Shown here: in pieces, positions 1 to 6,646 of the stretch
How the letters are laid out: the number at the start of each line of letters is the position of its first letter
Numbering within the stretch: position 1 is the stretch's first letter
NCBI GenBank assembly: GCA_029863035.1
Contig: JAOTWH010000023.1
Coordinates: forward strand, 1-17,096
Reading direction: 5' to 3'
DNA: 17,096 bases
Source: Acidimicrobiia bacterium
Lineage (GTDB): Bacteria > Actinomycetota > Acidimicrobiia > UBA5794 > JAOTWH01
Notes under the pieces: model-generated
Told to the model about the DNA's origin: nothing
Database searches by the model: none
The model's input: only the letters and a program-made list of their open reading frames with translations
Position numbers and translations under genes: made by a program

Positions 1-1128
1 AGGTGCATTAAGTACGTGGACCGCGTTGTCGGTGGTGATCACGACAAAGTCATCCGCCAGTTGGCCGTCAGGGGTAAGTGCCTGGGCGCGCACTCCGCTG
101 TGGCGTCCTTCAAAGTTGGCGGCCTTGAGATCGGGAACCAGCCGCTGCACGTCGCGCACGAAGAGTCGCTTGAGAAGTGAGCGAGCCATCTCGTGCAGCC
201 CGCTGCGCCAATGCCTCCGAGCCAGGCGCCAGGTCCCCCCGTAGGACAAGGCATTCCACAGCTCGGCGGGCCGAGTCGTCCAGCGCCCATAGCCTTCGCG
301 GGCGAAGGCGAGCACTGCGTTGGGTCCGGCTTCGACACTCCCGTCGGGGCGGCGGGTCAAGTGCACGCCGAGGAAGGGGAGCCGGGGGTCGGGCACGGGA
401 TAGATGGAGCTCTTCACGTAGTGGCGTGCCGAAGCGGTCAGATTGAGATACTCGCCTCGGAACGGAACGATGCGGATCGGCGGGTCGACGCCCATGACCT
501 TCGCCACCTTGTCGCTGTAGAGCCCCGCACAGTTCACCACCACCTGACCACTCGCCTCACCTGCTCCGTGGCCCACCCGCCATGAGTCGCCCTGGCGGGC
601 GACGGTCCCGACCGGTGCATCGAGGACGACCTTGGCTCCGTCCCGCAGGAGGGTCTTGGCCAGGGCTCGGGTGACGGCGCCGAAGTCGACGGCGCCTGTG
701 GCCGGTACATGCAGGGCATCCACTCCGGCGGCATAGGGCTCGATCTCGCGGAGCTCGGCTGCTCCGATGCGACGCACCCCGCTCAACCCGTTGGCGCGAC
801 CGCGTCGCTCGAGTTCGTCGAGGCGTTGGCTGTCGGTGTCGTTGTGGGCGATGACCACCTTGCCATCCTCCGTGAACGGAATCTGGTGTTCCTGGCAGAA
901 GTCCACCATCAGGGCTGCGCCCTTCACGCACAGCTGGGCCTTGAGCGAGCCGGGTTGGTAATACAGGCCGGAGTGCAGGACGCCGCTGTTGCGTCCACTC
1001 TGGTGCATGCCGACGTCGGACTCCTTCTCCAGTACCGCCAGGTCTAGATCGGGGCGGCTATCGAGAAGGGCCCGTCCGGTAGCAAGGCCGATTATTCCCC
1101 CGCCGATGATGACGACATCGTGTCCCAT
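1..1128 (-). CDS. lhgO: L-2-hydroxyglutarate oxidase-like FAD-dependent oxidoreductase (3' end off window)
   Basis: This is an FAD-dependent oxidoreductase of the DAO superfamily, most like L-2-hydroxyglutarate oxidase/dehydrogenase, which oxidises L-2-hydroxyglutarate to 2-oxoglutarate and passes electrons to the membrane quinone pool. The frame is open for 376 codons from an ATG to the window edge. The N terminus has the dinucleotide-binding glycine motif GGGIIG at residues 9-14. It is followed by the family-typical stretch MHQSGRNSGVLHSGLYY and PGSLKA near residues 48-75. The last visible residues, DNAVHVLNAP, match the region about 20-30 residues before the C terminus in LhgO proteins, so only a short tail is missing. 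No clear Shine-Dalgarno sequence precedes the ATG; I chose it because it sits directly before the Rossmann strand. It is the last gene of a minus-strand group. The substrate assignment is inferred from family motifs; other 2-hydroxyacid or glycerol-3-phosphate-type oxidases are less likely. Confidence 0.85.
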   Translation of the reverse strand, partial: MGHDVVIIGGGIIGLATGRALLDSRPDLDLAVLEKESDVGMHQSGRNSGVLHSGLYYQPGSLKAQLCVKGAALMVDFCQEHQIPFTEDGKVVIAHNDTDSQRLDELERRGRANGLSGVRRIGAAELREIEPYAAGVDALHVPATGAVDFGAVTRALAKTLLRDGAKVVLDAPVGTVARQGDSWRVGHGAGEASGQVVVNCAGLYSDKVAKVMGVDPPIRIVPFRGEYLNLTASARHYVKSSIYPVPDPRLPFLGVHLTRRPDGSVEAGPNAVLAFAREGYGRWTTRPAELWNALSYGGTWRLARRHWRSGLHEMARSLLKRLFVRDVQRLVPDLKAANFEGRHSGVRAQALTPDGQLADDFVVITTDNAVHVLNAP

Positions 1129-1166
1129 GCAGTGAGGCTAGGGAGGGCCTTGCGACTCATCCCTTC

Positions 1167-1196
1167 GTCTTCCCTTCTCGCTTGCGGGGGAGGTAC
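1167..1196. repeat. Hairpin repeat, copy 1
   Basis: A 30-bp element containing CGCTTGCGGGGGAGGTAC, repeated almost exactly 21 bp downstream. Relative to copy 2 it lacks two C residues in the left stem arm and has one extra C nearby, so its hairpin is weaker. It lies between the small helical gene and the lhgO start. It resembles the dispersed GC-rich CUUG-loop palindromes found between genes in many high-GC bacteria; that comparison is from memory. Confidence 0.6.
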
Positions 1197-1217
1197 GCCA
1201 AGCCAAGCGCGGGGGAT

Positions 1218-1248
1218 GTCTTCCTTCTCCCGCTTGCGGGGGAGGTAC
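1218..1248. repeat. Hairpin repeat, copy 2
   Basis: Second copy of the element at 1167-1196, with the 18-mer CGCTTGCGGGGGAGGTAC identical. Here the palindrome is better formed: CTCCCG (1227-1232), loop CTTG, then CGGGGGAG (1237-1244) with two unpaired G. It may act as a transcript stabiliser, a weak terminator for the gene ending at 1288, or a mobile REP-like unit. No T-run follows on either strand, so a classical intrinsic terminator is not supported. Confidence 0.6.
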
Positions 1249-1287
1249 CTCGGGCCTGAGAGGGAAAGAATTCGCGCCCGCTCCGAC

Positions 1288-1491
1288 CTACTCCTCTTCT
1301 TCTGACCCCTGCTCGCCTTCGCCGCGCTGCTCGGCTTCGTAGGCGGCGCGTTCGGCTTTTCGCTCCTCCTCATGGCGGGCGTGTTCGGCTTTTCGCTCCT
1401 CTTCATGGCGGTCGTGCTCGGCTTTGCGCTCATCGCGCGCCTGGTCGGGGGTCAACTGCTCGGGATTCATCGGATCGCCTGTTGTTGTCAT
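1288..1491 (-). CDS. Small highly charged helical protein with 11-residue repeats
   Basis: I do not recognise a family. The 67-residue product is almost entirely charged and helix-forming. It contains three consecutive 11-residue units built on EERKAEHxRHE, from about residue 20 to 53, followed by an acidic tail ending in EEEE. Eleven-residue spacing is typical of hendecad coiled coils, so an extended soluble helix or oligomer is likely. The DNA encoding the repeats is itself a 33-bp tandem array. I used the ATG at 1491, but an in-frame ATG at 1470 (MNPEQL) is equally possible, and neither has a strong ribosome binding site. It sits between a small membrane protein gene and lhgO on the same strand. 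Repetitive composition alone could produce such an ORF, so reality of the gene is moderate. Confidence 0.5.
   Translation of the reverse strand: MTTTGDPMNPEQLTPDQARDERKAEHDRHEEERKAEHARHEEERKAERAAYEAEQRGEGEQGSEEEE
1349..1413. repeat. 33-bp tandem repeat inside the small charged gene
   Basis: Two adjacent units (1349-1380, incomplete by one base, and 1381-1413) share TTCGGCTTTTCGCTCCTC and differ at only a few positions. A third, diverged unit follows at about 1414-1446. The period is a multiple of three and encodes the 11-residue protein repeat, so expansion or contraction would keep the reading frame. Confidence 0.75.
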
Positions 1492-1518
1492 CTGAAACCA
1501 AGTTTACGGCGCTCTAGC

Positions 1519-1731
1519 TCACCACTTGGCGCCGCGCCAGGCGGGGTAGGCGATGGCGCCGATGACCGGGGCGATGACCACCCACAGCACGATCGTGGCC
1601 AGCAGGGCGGTCCCATATGAGAAGGGCTGGTTGCCCAGCTCCTCTTTGAGAATCCCCCCATAGAGCATCAGAACCCAGGCACTGAAGAAGACGGAGACCC
1701 CTGCCCCCGGTATAGCGAAGATGTATCTCAT
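1519..1731 (-). CDS. Small two-helix membrane protein
   Basis: A 70-residue hydrophobic protein with two predicted transmembrane segments, about residues 3-27 and 40-63, joined by a short polar loop (KEELGNQPF) and ending in the basic tail WRGAKW. The start at 1731 is well supported: AAAGGAGGG lies 5-6 bases upstream. A start four bases further upstream opens a different frame with no hydrophobic pattern and is rejected. It follows the prephenate-dehydratase-like gene by 36 bp on the same strand, so it is probably cotranscribed. No family is recognised and no function can be assigned. Confidence 0.65.
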   Translation of the reverse strand: MRYIFAIPGAGVSVFFSAWVLMLYGGILKEELGNQPFSYGTALLATIVLWVVIAPVIGAIAYPAWRGAKW

Positions 1732-1767
1732 TCATCCCTCCTTTTGGTCGAACCCATCGCGGTCTGT

Positions 1768-2298
1768 TCAGTCGCGGAGCTTCACTGCTACGAACACGGT
1801 TTGGTTACCCGCCTCGTCGGCCACGGAGGTTTCCGCGATCTCGAGGCCGTATGCGGCCGCTCGCGGTGAAGCCAGTGCGGCCGTGGTGGGATCGCCTTCC
1901 TCGACCACCTCTCTGGCGGCTCCGGCGGTGTCGGTCGTGACCACCGACGCCCAGCCGCGCTCTGCCAGGTAGTTGGCTGCTTGCCCAAGGGCGACTGAGT
2001 GGGACTTGACTCGAGCGATCTTCGACAGGTCGGCCCCCGGCAGCACCAGGAGTGCATGGCCGATGGCCACAGTCGTTTCTCCTACTTTCTCCAACTCCGA
2101 GATACCGGCCACAACTTCTTCGATGGGCCCGGTGATGGAGTTGGAGACGGGCAGAACAAGTCGATCTACTGCACCGTTCTCGAGTGCCTCGAAACAGCCG
2201 ACGAACGAGCGGAACCCAACGGCCTCATCGTCGGCGAAGATTTCCGCCGCTGCCATCGAGCTGTAGGAGTGCGGTTCCCCCTGGTATCCGATCCTCAT
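1768..2298 (-). CDS. Prephenate dehydratase-like protein, catalytic domain only, with altered motifs
   Basis: The 176-residue protein aligns along its whole length with the prephenate dehydratase (PDT) domain, which converts prephenate to phenylpyruvate in phenylalanine synthesis. Visible landmarks are GEPHSYSSMAA (residues 7-17), SFVGCFEALENG (31-42), PVSNSITGPIEEV (50-62), SHSVALGQ (99-106), TDTAGAA (122-128) and GNQTVFVAV (164-172). There is no C-terminal ACT domain for phenylalanine feedback, so the protein is much shorter than typical P-proteins. Two usually conserved positions differ: the PxEN motif reads PVSN (Ser52) and the catalytic TRF motif reads TVF (Val168). Activity is therefore uncertain. 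It may be a divergent enzyme, a regulatory paralogue or a relic under relaxed selection. The ATG at 2298 lacks an obvious SD. The gene is divergent from an acyl-CoA synthetase and upstream of a small membrane protein. Confidence 0.75.
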   Translation of the reverse strand: MRIGYQGEPHSYSSMAAAEIFADDEAVGFRSFVGCFEALENGAVDRLVLPVSNSITGPIEEVVAGISELEKVGETTVAIGHALLVLPGADLSKIARVKSHSVALGQAANYLAERGWASVVTTDTAGAAREVVEEGDPTTAALASPRAAAYGLEIAETSVADEAGNQTVFVAVKLRD

Positions 2299-2383
2299 GA
2301 GGGAACGCTAATAAAGGTTGGAAGTTCTGGCCGAATTCGCCCCGGCTTGTCGCTAGCGTTTCGCTTCCAGGAGGTCCCCAGCC
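2299..2383. promoter_or_regulatory. Divergent intergenic region
   Basis: This 85-bp gap separates the prephenate-dehydratase-like gene (minus) from the acyl-CoA synthetase (plus), so it should hold both promoters. The plus-strand gene has a strong ribosome binding site, AGGAGGT at 2369-2375. An AT-rich patch (about 2310-2317) near the minus-strand start is the only -10 candidate I can see. No convincing paired hexamers or operator palindrome is visible. Confidence 0.4.
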
Positions 2384-3949
2384 GTGTACACCAGTCCTCT
2401 GCCCGATGTCGAGATCCCGCAGCTGCCGATTAGCGACTATGTACTCCGCCTTTCCTCCGAACTGGGCGACAAGGCGGCACTGATCGATGGGCCGACGGGC
2501 CGCACCCTCACCTTCTCCGGCCTGGCCGATTCTGTGAAGCGCTTCGCCTCTGGCTTGGCCGCCCGTGGCTTCGGCCAAGGCGATGTCATGGCTATCTACT
2601 CGCCAAATGTTCCCGAGTACGCGGTCGTGTTCCATGCAGTTGCATCGCTTGGGGGGATAAACACCACGATCAACCCGCTCTACACGCCGGCCGAGCTGGC
2701 TCATCAGCTCACCGACTCGGGCGCCAAATGCCTCTTCACCATCCCACAGTTCCTGGAAAGCGCCACCGAAGCAGCCTCCCTGGCCGGGGTGGCGGACATC
2801 ATCGTTTTGGGGGATGGGGATGGAGCCACGCCTTATGGGGACATACTGAGCGCCGCAGCGAACCCACCCGATGTGAGCATCGAGCCGGACGATCTGGCGG
2901 CGCTTCCCTATTCATCCGGTACCACCGGGCTTTCTAAGGGCGTGATGCTGACGCACCGCAATCTGGTCGCCAACATCCAACAGTGCCTGCCGGTTCTCAA
3001 CGTTGGGCCCGAGGACACCGTCATCGCGGTGCTTCCTTTCTTCCACATCTATGGCATGCAAGTGATCATGAACATGGCCGTGAGCCAGGGCGCCACCGTG
3101 GTCAGCATGCCGAGGTTCGACCTCGAAGGATTCCTTGGCCTGGTGCAGGATCACAAAGTGACGGTCGCCTACCTGGTGCCGCCCGTTGTGCTCGGGCTGG
3201 CGAAGCACCCCGCAGTCGATGGCTTCGATCTTTCGTCGCTGCGACTCATCATGTCTGGGGCGGCTCCGCTGAGCGCCGAGCTTCAGGAAGCTTGCGCCGC
3301 TCGGCTGGAATGCACCGTCATGCAGGGATACGGCCTAACCGAGACCAGCCCGGTCACCCACGTGAACCCACCTGAGGCCAACCGCCCGGGGACTGTGGGC
3401 ATTGCACTTCCGCTCACAGAATGCCGCATCGTTGACGCGGTCACCGAAGAAGATGCGGCTATGGGCGAGAAAGGCGAGCTGTGGATGAGAGGGCCGCAGG
3501 TGATGGCCGGATACCTCAACAACGAGGTAGCCACGAAGACATCGATCGACCCTGACGGCTGGTTCCACTCTGGAGACCTCGCCACTATCGATGCCGATGG
3601 CTACTACACCATCGTCGACCGACTCAAGGAGCTGATCAAGTTTAAGGGCTTCCAGGTGGCCCCGGCCGAACTGGAGGGGCTGCTGCTGACCCACCCTGCC
3701 GTCGCGGATGCAGCAGTCATACCCTCGCCAGACGACGAGGCAGGCGAGGTTCCCAAGGGATTCGTCGTGTTGAAGCAGGACACGTCGGCCTCCGCAGACG
3801 AGATCATGGACTGGGTGGCGGGCGAGGTCGCCCCCCATAAGAAGATCCGGCTGCTAGAGATCGTCGACGAGATCCCCAAGTCGGCCTCTGGCAAGATCCT
3901 GCGACGGATCCTGGTCGAGCGTGAGCGAGCTAGCCGCCGAGCTTCTTAG
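2384..3949 (+). CDS. AMP-forming acyl-CoA synthetase (4-coumarate/long-chain type)
   Basis: An ANL-superfamily ligase that would activate a carboxylic acid with ATP to an acyl-adenylate and then form the CoA thioester, probably in the cytosol. At 521 residues it is full length. Landmarks: nucleotide-binding loop SSGTTGLSKG (177-186), YGLTETSP (316-323), SGD with Asp398, VDRLKELIKFKG with Arg413 at the hinge, and PKSASGKILRR (499-508) with Lys504 as expected catalytic lysine. The overall pattern is closest to 4-coumarate-CoA ligase-like and medium/long-chain fatty acyl-CoA ligases. Substrate cannot be read from the sequence. The start is GTG at 2384, with AGGAGGT eight bases upstream. It appears monocistronic; its TAG stop overlaps the stop of the convergent membrane protein gene by four bases. 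All catalytic residues look intact. Confidence 0.93.
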   Translation: MYTSPLPDVEIPQLPISDYVLRLSSELGDKAALIDGPTGRTLTFSGLADSVKRFASGLAARGFGQGDVMAIYSPNVPEYAVVFHAVASLGGINTTINPLYTPAELAHQLTDSGAKCLFTIPQFLESATEAASLAGVADIIVLGDGDGATPYGDILSAAANPPDVSIEPDDLAALPYSSGTTGLSKGVMLTHRNLVANIQQCLPVLNVGPEDTVIAVLPFFHIYGMQVIMNMAVSQGATVVSMPRFDLEGFLGLVQDHKVTVAYLVPPVVLGLAKHPAVDGFDLSSLRLIMSGAAPLSAELQEACAARLECTVMQGYGLTETSPVTHVNPPEANRPGTVGIALPLTECRIVDAVTEEDAAMGEKGELWMRGPQVMAGYLNNEVATKTSIDPDGWFHSGDLATIDADGYYTIVDRLKELIKFKGFQVAPAELEGLLLTHPAVADAAVIPSPDDEAGEVPKGFVVLKQDTSASADEIMDWVAGEVAPHKKIRLLEIVDEIPKSASGKILRRILVERERASRRAS

Positions 3950-4407
3950 GCGCCTTCCCCGCCCCCATCGTCGTCATCGCCGCCCGCGATCGATTTGAAG
4001 TCGTCGGCAGAGGGCATCTCTAGGCCCTCGTCCTTCATGCTCATGAACGCCCCGTAGGTGACGGCGGCTGCCGCGATGATTCCGAGGAACAGACCGAACT
4101 TAGTGAGGTCGGACTCGGTCAGCCAGCGCAGGATGATGAAGATCGTTCCCAATGCGCCGAGCACGAGGGCGATCTGCTCGGTGCGCAGGTTGCCGGCATT
4201 GACGGCGTTATCGGCGAACACCTTCAGCGCCAGCAGAACTGCTCCGGCTATGGCCAAGAAGCTCCCGAACCAGGCAAGGAAACCCGAATCGAAAGCGTTG
4301 ATGCTGATGCTCAGGACCCCGTACCAAGGAAGGAACAGGTTGATGATGAGCACCGCGCCCGCGCCTATGGCGAGTTTCTGACCGGTGGTCAGCTTGCTGA
4401 GATCCAC
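3946..4407 (-). CDS. Four-helix membrane protein with acidic C-terminal tail
   Basis: The 153-residue product has four predicted transmembrane helices at about residues 11-28, 43-64, 77-95 and 103-122. The first ends in a LPWYG motif. The C terminus (131-153) is polar, acidic and glycine-rich, including DDDDGGGEGA, and likely cytoplasmic. This architecture with a LPW-Y/F-G turn after helix 1 recalls uncharacterised actinobacterial four-helix proteins; function is unknown. I start at GTG 4407 because GGGAGG sits four bases upstream. An ATG at 4548 in the same frame would add a non-hydrophobic stretch lying across a promoter and inverted repeat and is rejected. It is divergent from the pyr cluster and convergent with the acyl-CoA synthetase. 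Confidence 0.75.
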   Translation of the reverse strand: MDLSKLTTGQKLAIGAGAVLIINLFLPWYGVLSISINAFDSGFLAWFGSFLAIAGAVLLALKVFADNAVNAGNLRTEQIALVLGALGTIFIILRWLTESDLTKFGLFLGIIAAAAVTYGAFMSMKDEGLEMPSADDFKSIAGGDDDDGGGEGA

Positions 4408-4416
4408 TTTGCCTCC

Positions 4417-4436
4417 CGACGAATCGTGGTTCGTCG
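4417..4436. promoter_or_regulatory. Perfect 7-bp inverted repeat, candidate operator
   Basis: CGACGAA (4417-4423), a 6-bp spacer, then TTCGTCG (4430-4436) form a perfect palindrome. It lies between the predicted -10 (4438-4443) and the ribosome binding site of the membrane protein gene, covering the predicted transcription start near 4431. That position suits a repressor operator; alternatively it could form a 5' RNA hairpin. No regulator is encoded nearby. Confidence 0.5.
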
Positions 4437-4437
4437 G

Positions 4438-4467
4438 ATTATGCCATTTCGTAAGCTCGCCTGTCGG
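4438..4467 (-). promoter_or_regulatory. Predicted promoter of the four-helix membrane protein gene
   Basis: On the minus strand, CATAAT (4443-4438) matches five of six positions of the consensus -10. CCGACA (4467-4462) matches four of six of the -35, with an 18-bp spacer. Transcription would begin near 4431, within the adjacent inverted repeat. Confidence 0.5.
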
Positions 4468-4487
4468 CAGGACCTGGCCGTAATGGC

Positions 4488-4516
4488 TTGACAGTGGTGA
4501 TCGCACGAGGCACACT
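4488..4516 (+). promoter_or_regulatory. Predicted promoter of the pyr cluster
   Basis: A perfect -35 hexamer TTGACA (4488-4493) is followed 17 bp later by CACACT (4511-4516), which keeps the A at position 2 and the T at position 6 of the -10. Transcription would start near 4523, giving a leader of about 88 nt before pyrC. The strength of the -35 and exact spacing make it convincing despite the weak -10. Confidence 0.6.
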
Positions 4517-4527
4517 CCCGCCCAGTC

Positions 4528-4614
4528 GTGACACCATCGTCTGCCCATCGCCGAGGCCGTTCCCGCCAGAATCCAACAGCCCCCCTTGCGGGGCTTTCTT
4601 TTTGCCCACGATGA
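4528..4614 (+). CDS. Possible 28-codon leader peptide overlapping the attenuator
   Basis: A GTG at 4528, only about five bases after the predicted transcript start, opens a frame of 28 codons. Its TGA (4612-4614) overlaps the pyrC ATG (4611-4613) as ATGA. The frame reads straight through the intrinsic terminator and ends in LSFCPR. There is no SD, but near-leaderless starts are common in Actinomycetota. pyrC also lacks an SD, which fits translational coupling to this frame. In enterobacterial pyrBI a leader peptide likewise spans the attenuator, so ribosome position decides termination. This is inference: a 28-codon open frame can occur by chance in GC-rich DNA. Confidence 0.3.
   Translation: MTPSSAHRRGRSRQNPTAPLAGLSFCPR
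4578..4603 (+). terminator. Intrinsic terminator in the pyr leader (candidate attenuator)
   Basis: AGCCCC (4578-4583), a six-base loop, GGGGCT (4590-4595) and the tract TTTCTTTTT form a plus-strand intrinsic terminator ending 7 nt before the pyrC ATG. No gene on this strand ends upstream, because the neighbouring gene is divergent. The only transcript it can stop is the one from the promoter at 4488, so it should act as an attenuator. I found no convincing PyrR-type binding loop or competing antiterminator helix upstream. Confidence 0.65.
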
Positions 4615-5681
4615 TCCGCCTTCCTGGCCTCGCCGACGTCCACGTCCACACCCGACAGCCCGGGCAGGTGCACAAGGAGGATTGGTCGACGGCTTCGGCA
4701 GCTGCCTTGGCCGGGGGGTTCACTGCCATCCTGGCGATGCCGAATACCGATCCTCCTGTTACCGATGCGGCCAGCCTCGAACTTGCCTTCAAGGGCGCCC
4801 ACGAAGGTGCCCGGTGCGACTTCGGGCAATATGTCGGTGCAACCCCATGGAACCCCGAATCGGTTGCGGCGCTTGCACCGCGGGCGGCCGGTCTGAAGAT
4901 GTACCTCAACGACACTTTCGGAGAGCTTCGGCTCGATGACATGACGTCGTGGACGCCCCATCTGGAAGCGTGGCCGGCCGATCGGCCGCTGGTGGCGCAT
5001 GCCGAGGGCCGCACCATGGGAGCCCTGGTTCTGCTGGCCCATACAGCCGGTCGTCCTATTCACATCTGCCATGTTTCGCGCCGCGAAGAGATCGAGCTGA
5101 TCGGTCGAGCGAAAGCCAGCGGCGTTCAGGTGACCTGCGAAGTCGCTCCCCACCATCTGTTCCTCAGCGCCAAAGATGCCCCGAACATCGGAGAGGGCCG
5201 TTGCGAGGTGAGGCCCCCGCTTGGTGACCTTGACGATCAGGCTGCGCTGTGGGAGCACCTCGAGGCGATCGATGTCTTCGCCACCGACCACGCGCCTCAT
5301 CTGTTGTCCGAGAAGGACGGCCACGACCCTCCCCCAGGATTCGCCGGGCTCGAGACGGCGCTGCCGCTGCTGCTCACTGCGGTGCACGAGGGACGGCTGA
5401 GCATCGAGCAGGTCACCCAACGTTTGGATTCGAACCCGCGTCGGATATTCGGTCTGCCCGCGCAGCCCGACACCTACATCGAAGTCGACCCCGAAGCCTC
5501 GTGGCAGATCTCCGGCGCCCACCAGCACTCCCGTGCCAAGTGGACACCGTTCGAAGGCCGGACCGTCAGGGGTCGAGTGGAGCGTGTCGTGCTGCGGGGA
5601 CGGGAGGCCTTTGCGAACGGCGAAGTGTTATCACCCCCCGGATCGGGGTTAGATCTGAGACAAGAGGAGGAAACGAAATGA
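4611..5681 (+). CDS. pyrC: Dihydroorotase, CAD-like
   Basis: Dihydroorotase, which cyclises N-carbamoyl-L-aspartate to dihydroorotate (step 3 of de novo pyrimidine synthesis). The metal-site residues of the amidohydrolase fold are present: H11 and H13 (DVHVH), K96 as carboxylated bridging lysine (GLKMYLN), H130 (VAHAE), H154 (HICHVS), and D226/H228 (ATDHAPH). The flexible-loop motif NDTFGEL (100-106) is also present. Many features recall the DHO domain of eukaryotic CAD rather than usual bacterial PyrC: the chain begins almost at the first metal motif ([11 protein letters not shown]), and the C-terminal part has [15 protein letters not shown] and RVVLRG. At 356 residues it matches the CAD domain length. 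The ATG at 4611 has no SD; longer in-frame starts would cross the attenuator and promoter. Its stop overlaps pyrB by four bases. Confidence 0.93.
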   Translation: MIRLPGLADVHVHTRQPGQVHKEDWSTASAAALAGGFTAILAMPNTDPPVTDAASLELAFKGAHEGARCDFGQYVGATPWNPESVAALAPRAAGLKMYLNDTFGELRLDDMTSWTPHLEAWPADRPLVAHAEGRTMGALVLLAHTAGRPIHICHVSRREEIELIGRAKASGVQVTCEVAPHHLFLSAKDAPNIGEGRCEVRPPLGDLDDQAALWEHLEAIDVFATDHAPHLLSEKDGHDPPPGFAGLETALPLLLTAVHEGRLSIEQVTQRLDSNPRRIFGLPAQPDTYIEVDPEASWQISGAHQHSRAKWTPFEGRTVRGRVERVVLRGREAFANGEVLSPPGSGLDLRQEEETK

Positions 5682-6646
5682 CAAGTAGCGAACATCTGCC
5701 ATTCGGAGACCAGCGCTCCGCCCCCTTCTACGGAGCGGACGTTCTGTCGGTGAAGCAGTTCGACAGGGACGACCTCAGTTACATATTCGGCGTGGCGCAT
5801 GAGATGCGCGAGATGGTCGCCAGGGTTGGCACCTTTGACCTGCTGAAGGGGAAGATCCTGGCGAGTCTCTTCTATGAGCCGTCCACCCGCACCTCGTCAT
5901 CCTTCACGGCTGCGATGGAGCGCCTTGGTGGAAGCGTCATCCCGATCAATGAGGTGAGCTACTCCTCGGTGTCGAAGGGGGAGTCTCTTCCCGACACAGT
6001 GCGCACCATGGAGTGCTACGCAGATGTCATCGTGCTGCGACACCCCGAGGTGGGGGCGTCGGCCGAAGCCGCCCAGTACGCCTCCAAACCCATCATCAAC
6101 GCAGGCGACGGTGTTGGAGAACACCCCACCCAGGCGCTGCTTGATCTGTTCACCATCTACGAAGAGCTGGGCCACGTGGATGGCCTAAGCGTCACGATGG
6201 TCGGCGACCTCAGATATGGGCGCACCGTGCACAGCCTGGCCCGCTTGCTTGCGAACTACGACGTCTCGATCAACTACGTGTCGCCTGGCGTGCTGGCGAT
6301 GCCACCAGAGATAGTCAGCGAAGTTGGTGAGAGCGGCATTCCCCAAGCCGAGCATGATTCGCTCGATGCGGTGCTGGGAGAGACCGACGTCCTGTACGTC
6401 ACCAGGGTGCAAAAGGAGCGGTTCCCCGACGTCGGCAGCTACGAGGCGGTCAAGGGCAGCTTCGTGATCACCCCAACCACGATGGAGAAGGCCAAGGAGC
6501 AGATGATCGTTATGCATCCGTTGCCCAGGGTGGGCGAGATCGATATGGCTGTTGACGCCGACCCCCGTGCCGCCTACTTCCGCCAAATGGAGTACGGGCT
6601 CTACGTGCGGATGGCGCTGCTGGCCATGGTGTTGGGCAAAGCGTGA
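5678..6646 (+). CDS. pyrB: Aspartate carbamoyltransferase catalytic chain, CAD-like
   Basis: Aspartate carbamoyltransferase, which joins carbamoyl phosphate and aspartate (step 2 of the pathway). The 322-residue length fits a catalytic chain. Signature motifs are PSTRT (68-72, carbamoyl phosphate binding), SVSKGESL (about 87-94, mobile loop contributed to the neighbouring subunit), LRHPE (100-104), HPTQ (139-142) and HPLPR. The C terminus [21 protein letters not shown] closely resembles the ATC domain of eukaryotic CAD. No regulatory pyrI follows, so allosteric control of the E. coli type is not expected from this locus. The start ATG is preceded by AGAGGAGG and overlaps the pyrC stop as ATGA. 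A 181-bp gap follows before pyrFE. A much longer in-frame upstream extension is an alternate-frame artefact within pyrC. Confidence 0.95.
   Translation: MTSSEHLPFGDQRSAPFYGADVLSVKQFDRDDLSYIFGVAHEMREMVARVGTFDLLKGKILASLFYEPSTRTSSSFTAAMERLGGSVIPINEVSYSSVSKGESLPDTVRTMECYADVIVLRHPEVGASAEAAQYASKPIINAGDGVGEHPTQALLDLFTIYEELGHVDGLSVTMVGDLRYGRTVHSLARLLANYDVSINYVSPGVLAMPPEIVSEVGESGIPQAEHDSLDAVLGETDVLYVTRVQKERFPDVGSYEAVKGSFVITPTTMEKAKEQMIVMHPLPRVGEIDMAVDADPRAAYFRQMEYGLYVRMALLAMVLGKA

Noticed and set aside
1092..1433. 113-codon minus-strand frame across the hairpin repeats
   Set aside because: It reads the repeat array in another frame and runs through intergenic DNA into lhgO; it has no SD and no domain signal.
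4488..4610. Longer PyrC start from TTG at 4488
   Set aside because: This stretch contains the -35, -10 and intrinsic terminator, and the extra residues are not dihydroorotase-like.
4523..4610. PyrR-binding antiterminator in the pyr leader
   Set aside because: I could not find the conserved PyrR anti-antiterminator loop or an alternative helix competing with the terminator.
4389..5528. 379-codon open frame on the minus strand opposite pyrC
   Set aside because: Its translation has no recognisable motifs and a GC-rich-antisense composition, while pyrC on the other strand has full catalytic motifs and proper overlap with pyrB.
5249..5677. N-terminal extension of the PyrB frame into pyrC
   Set aside because: Not similar to any ATCase. 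The ATG at 5678 has a strong SD and normal protein length.
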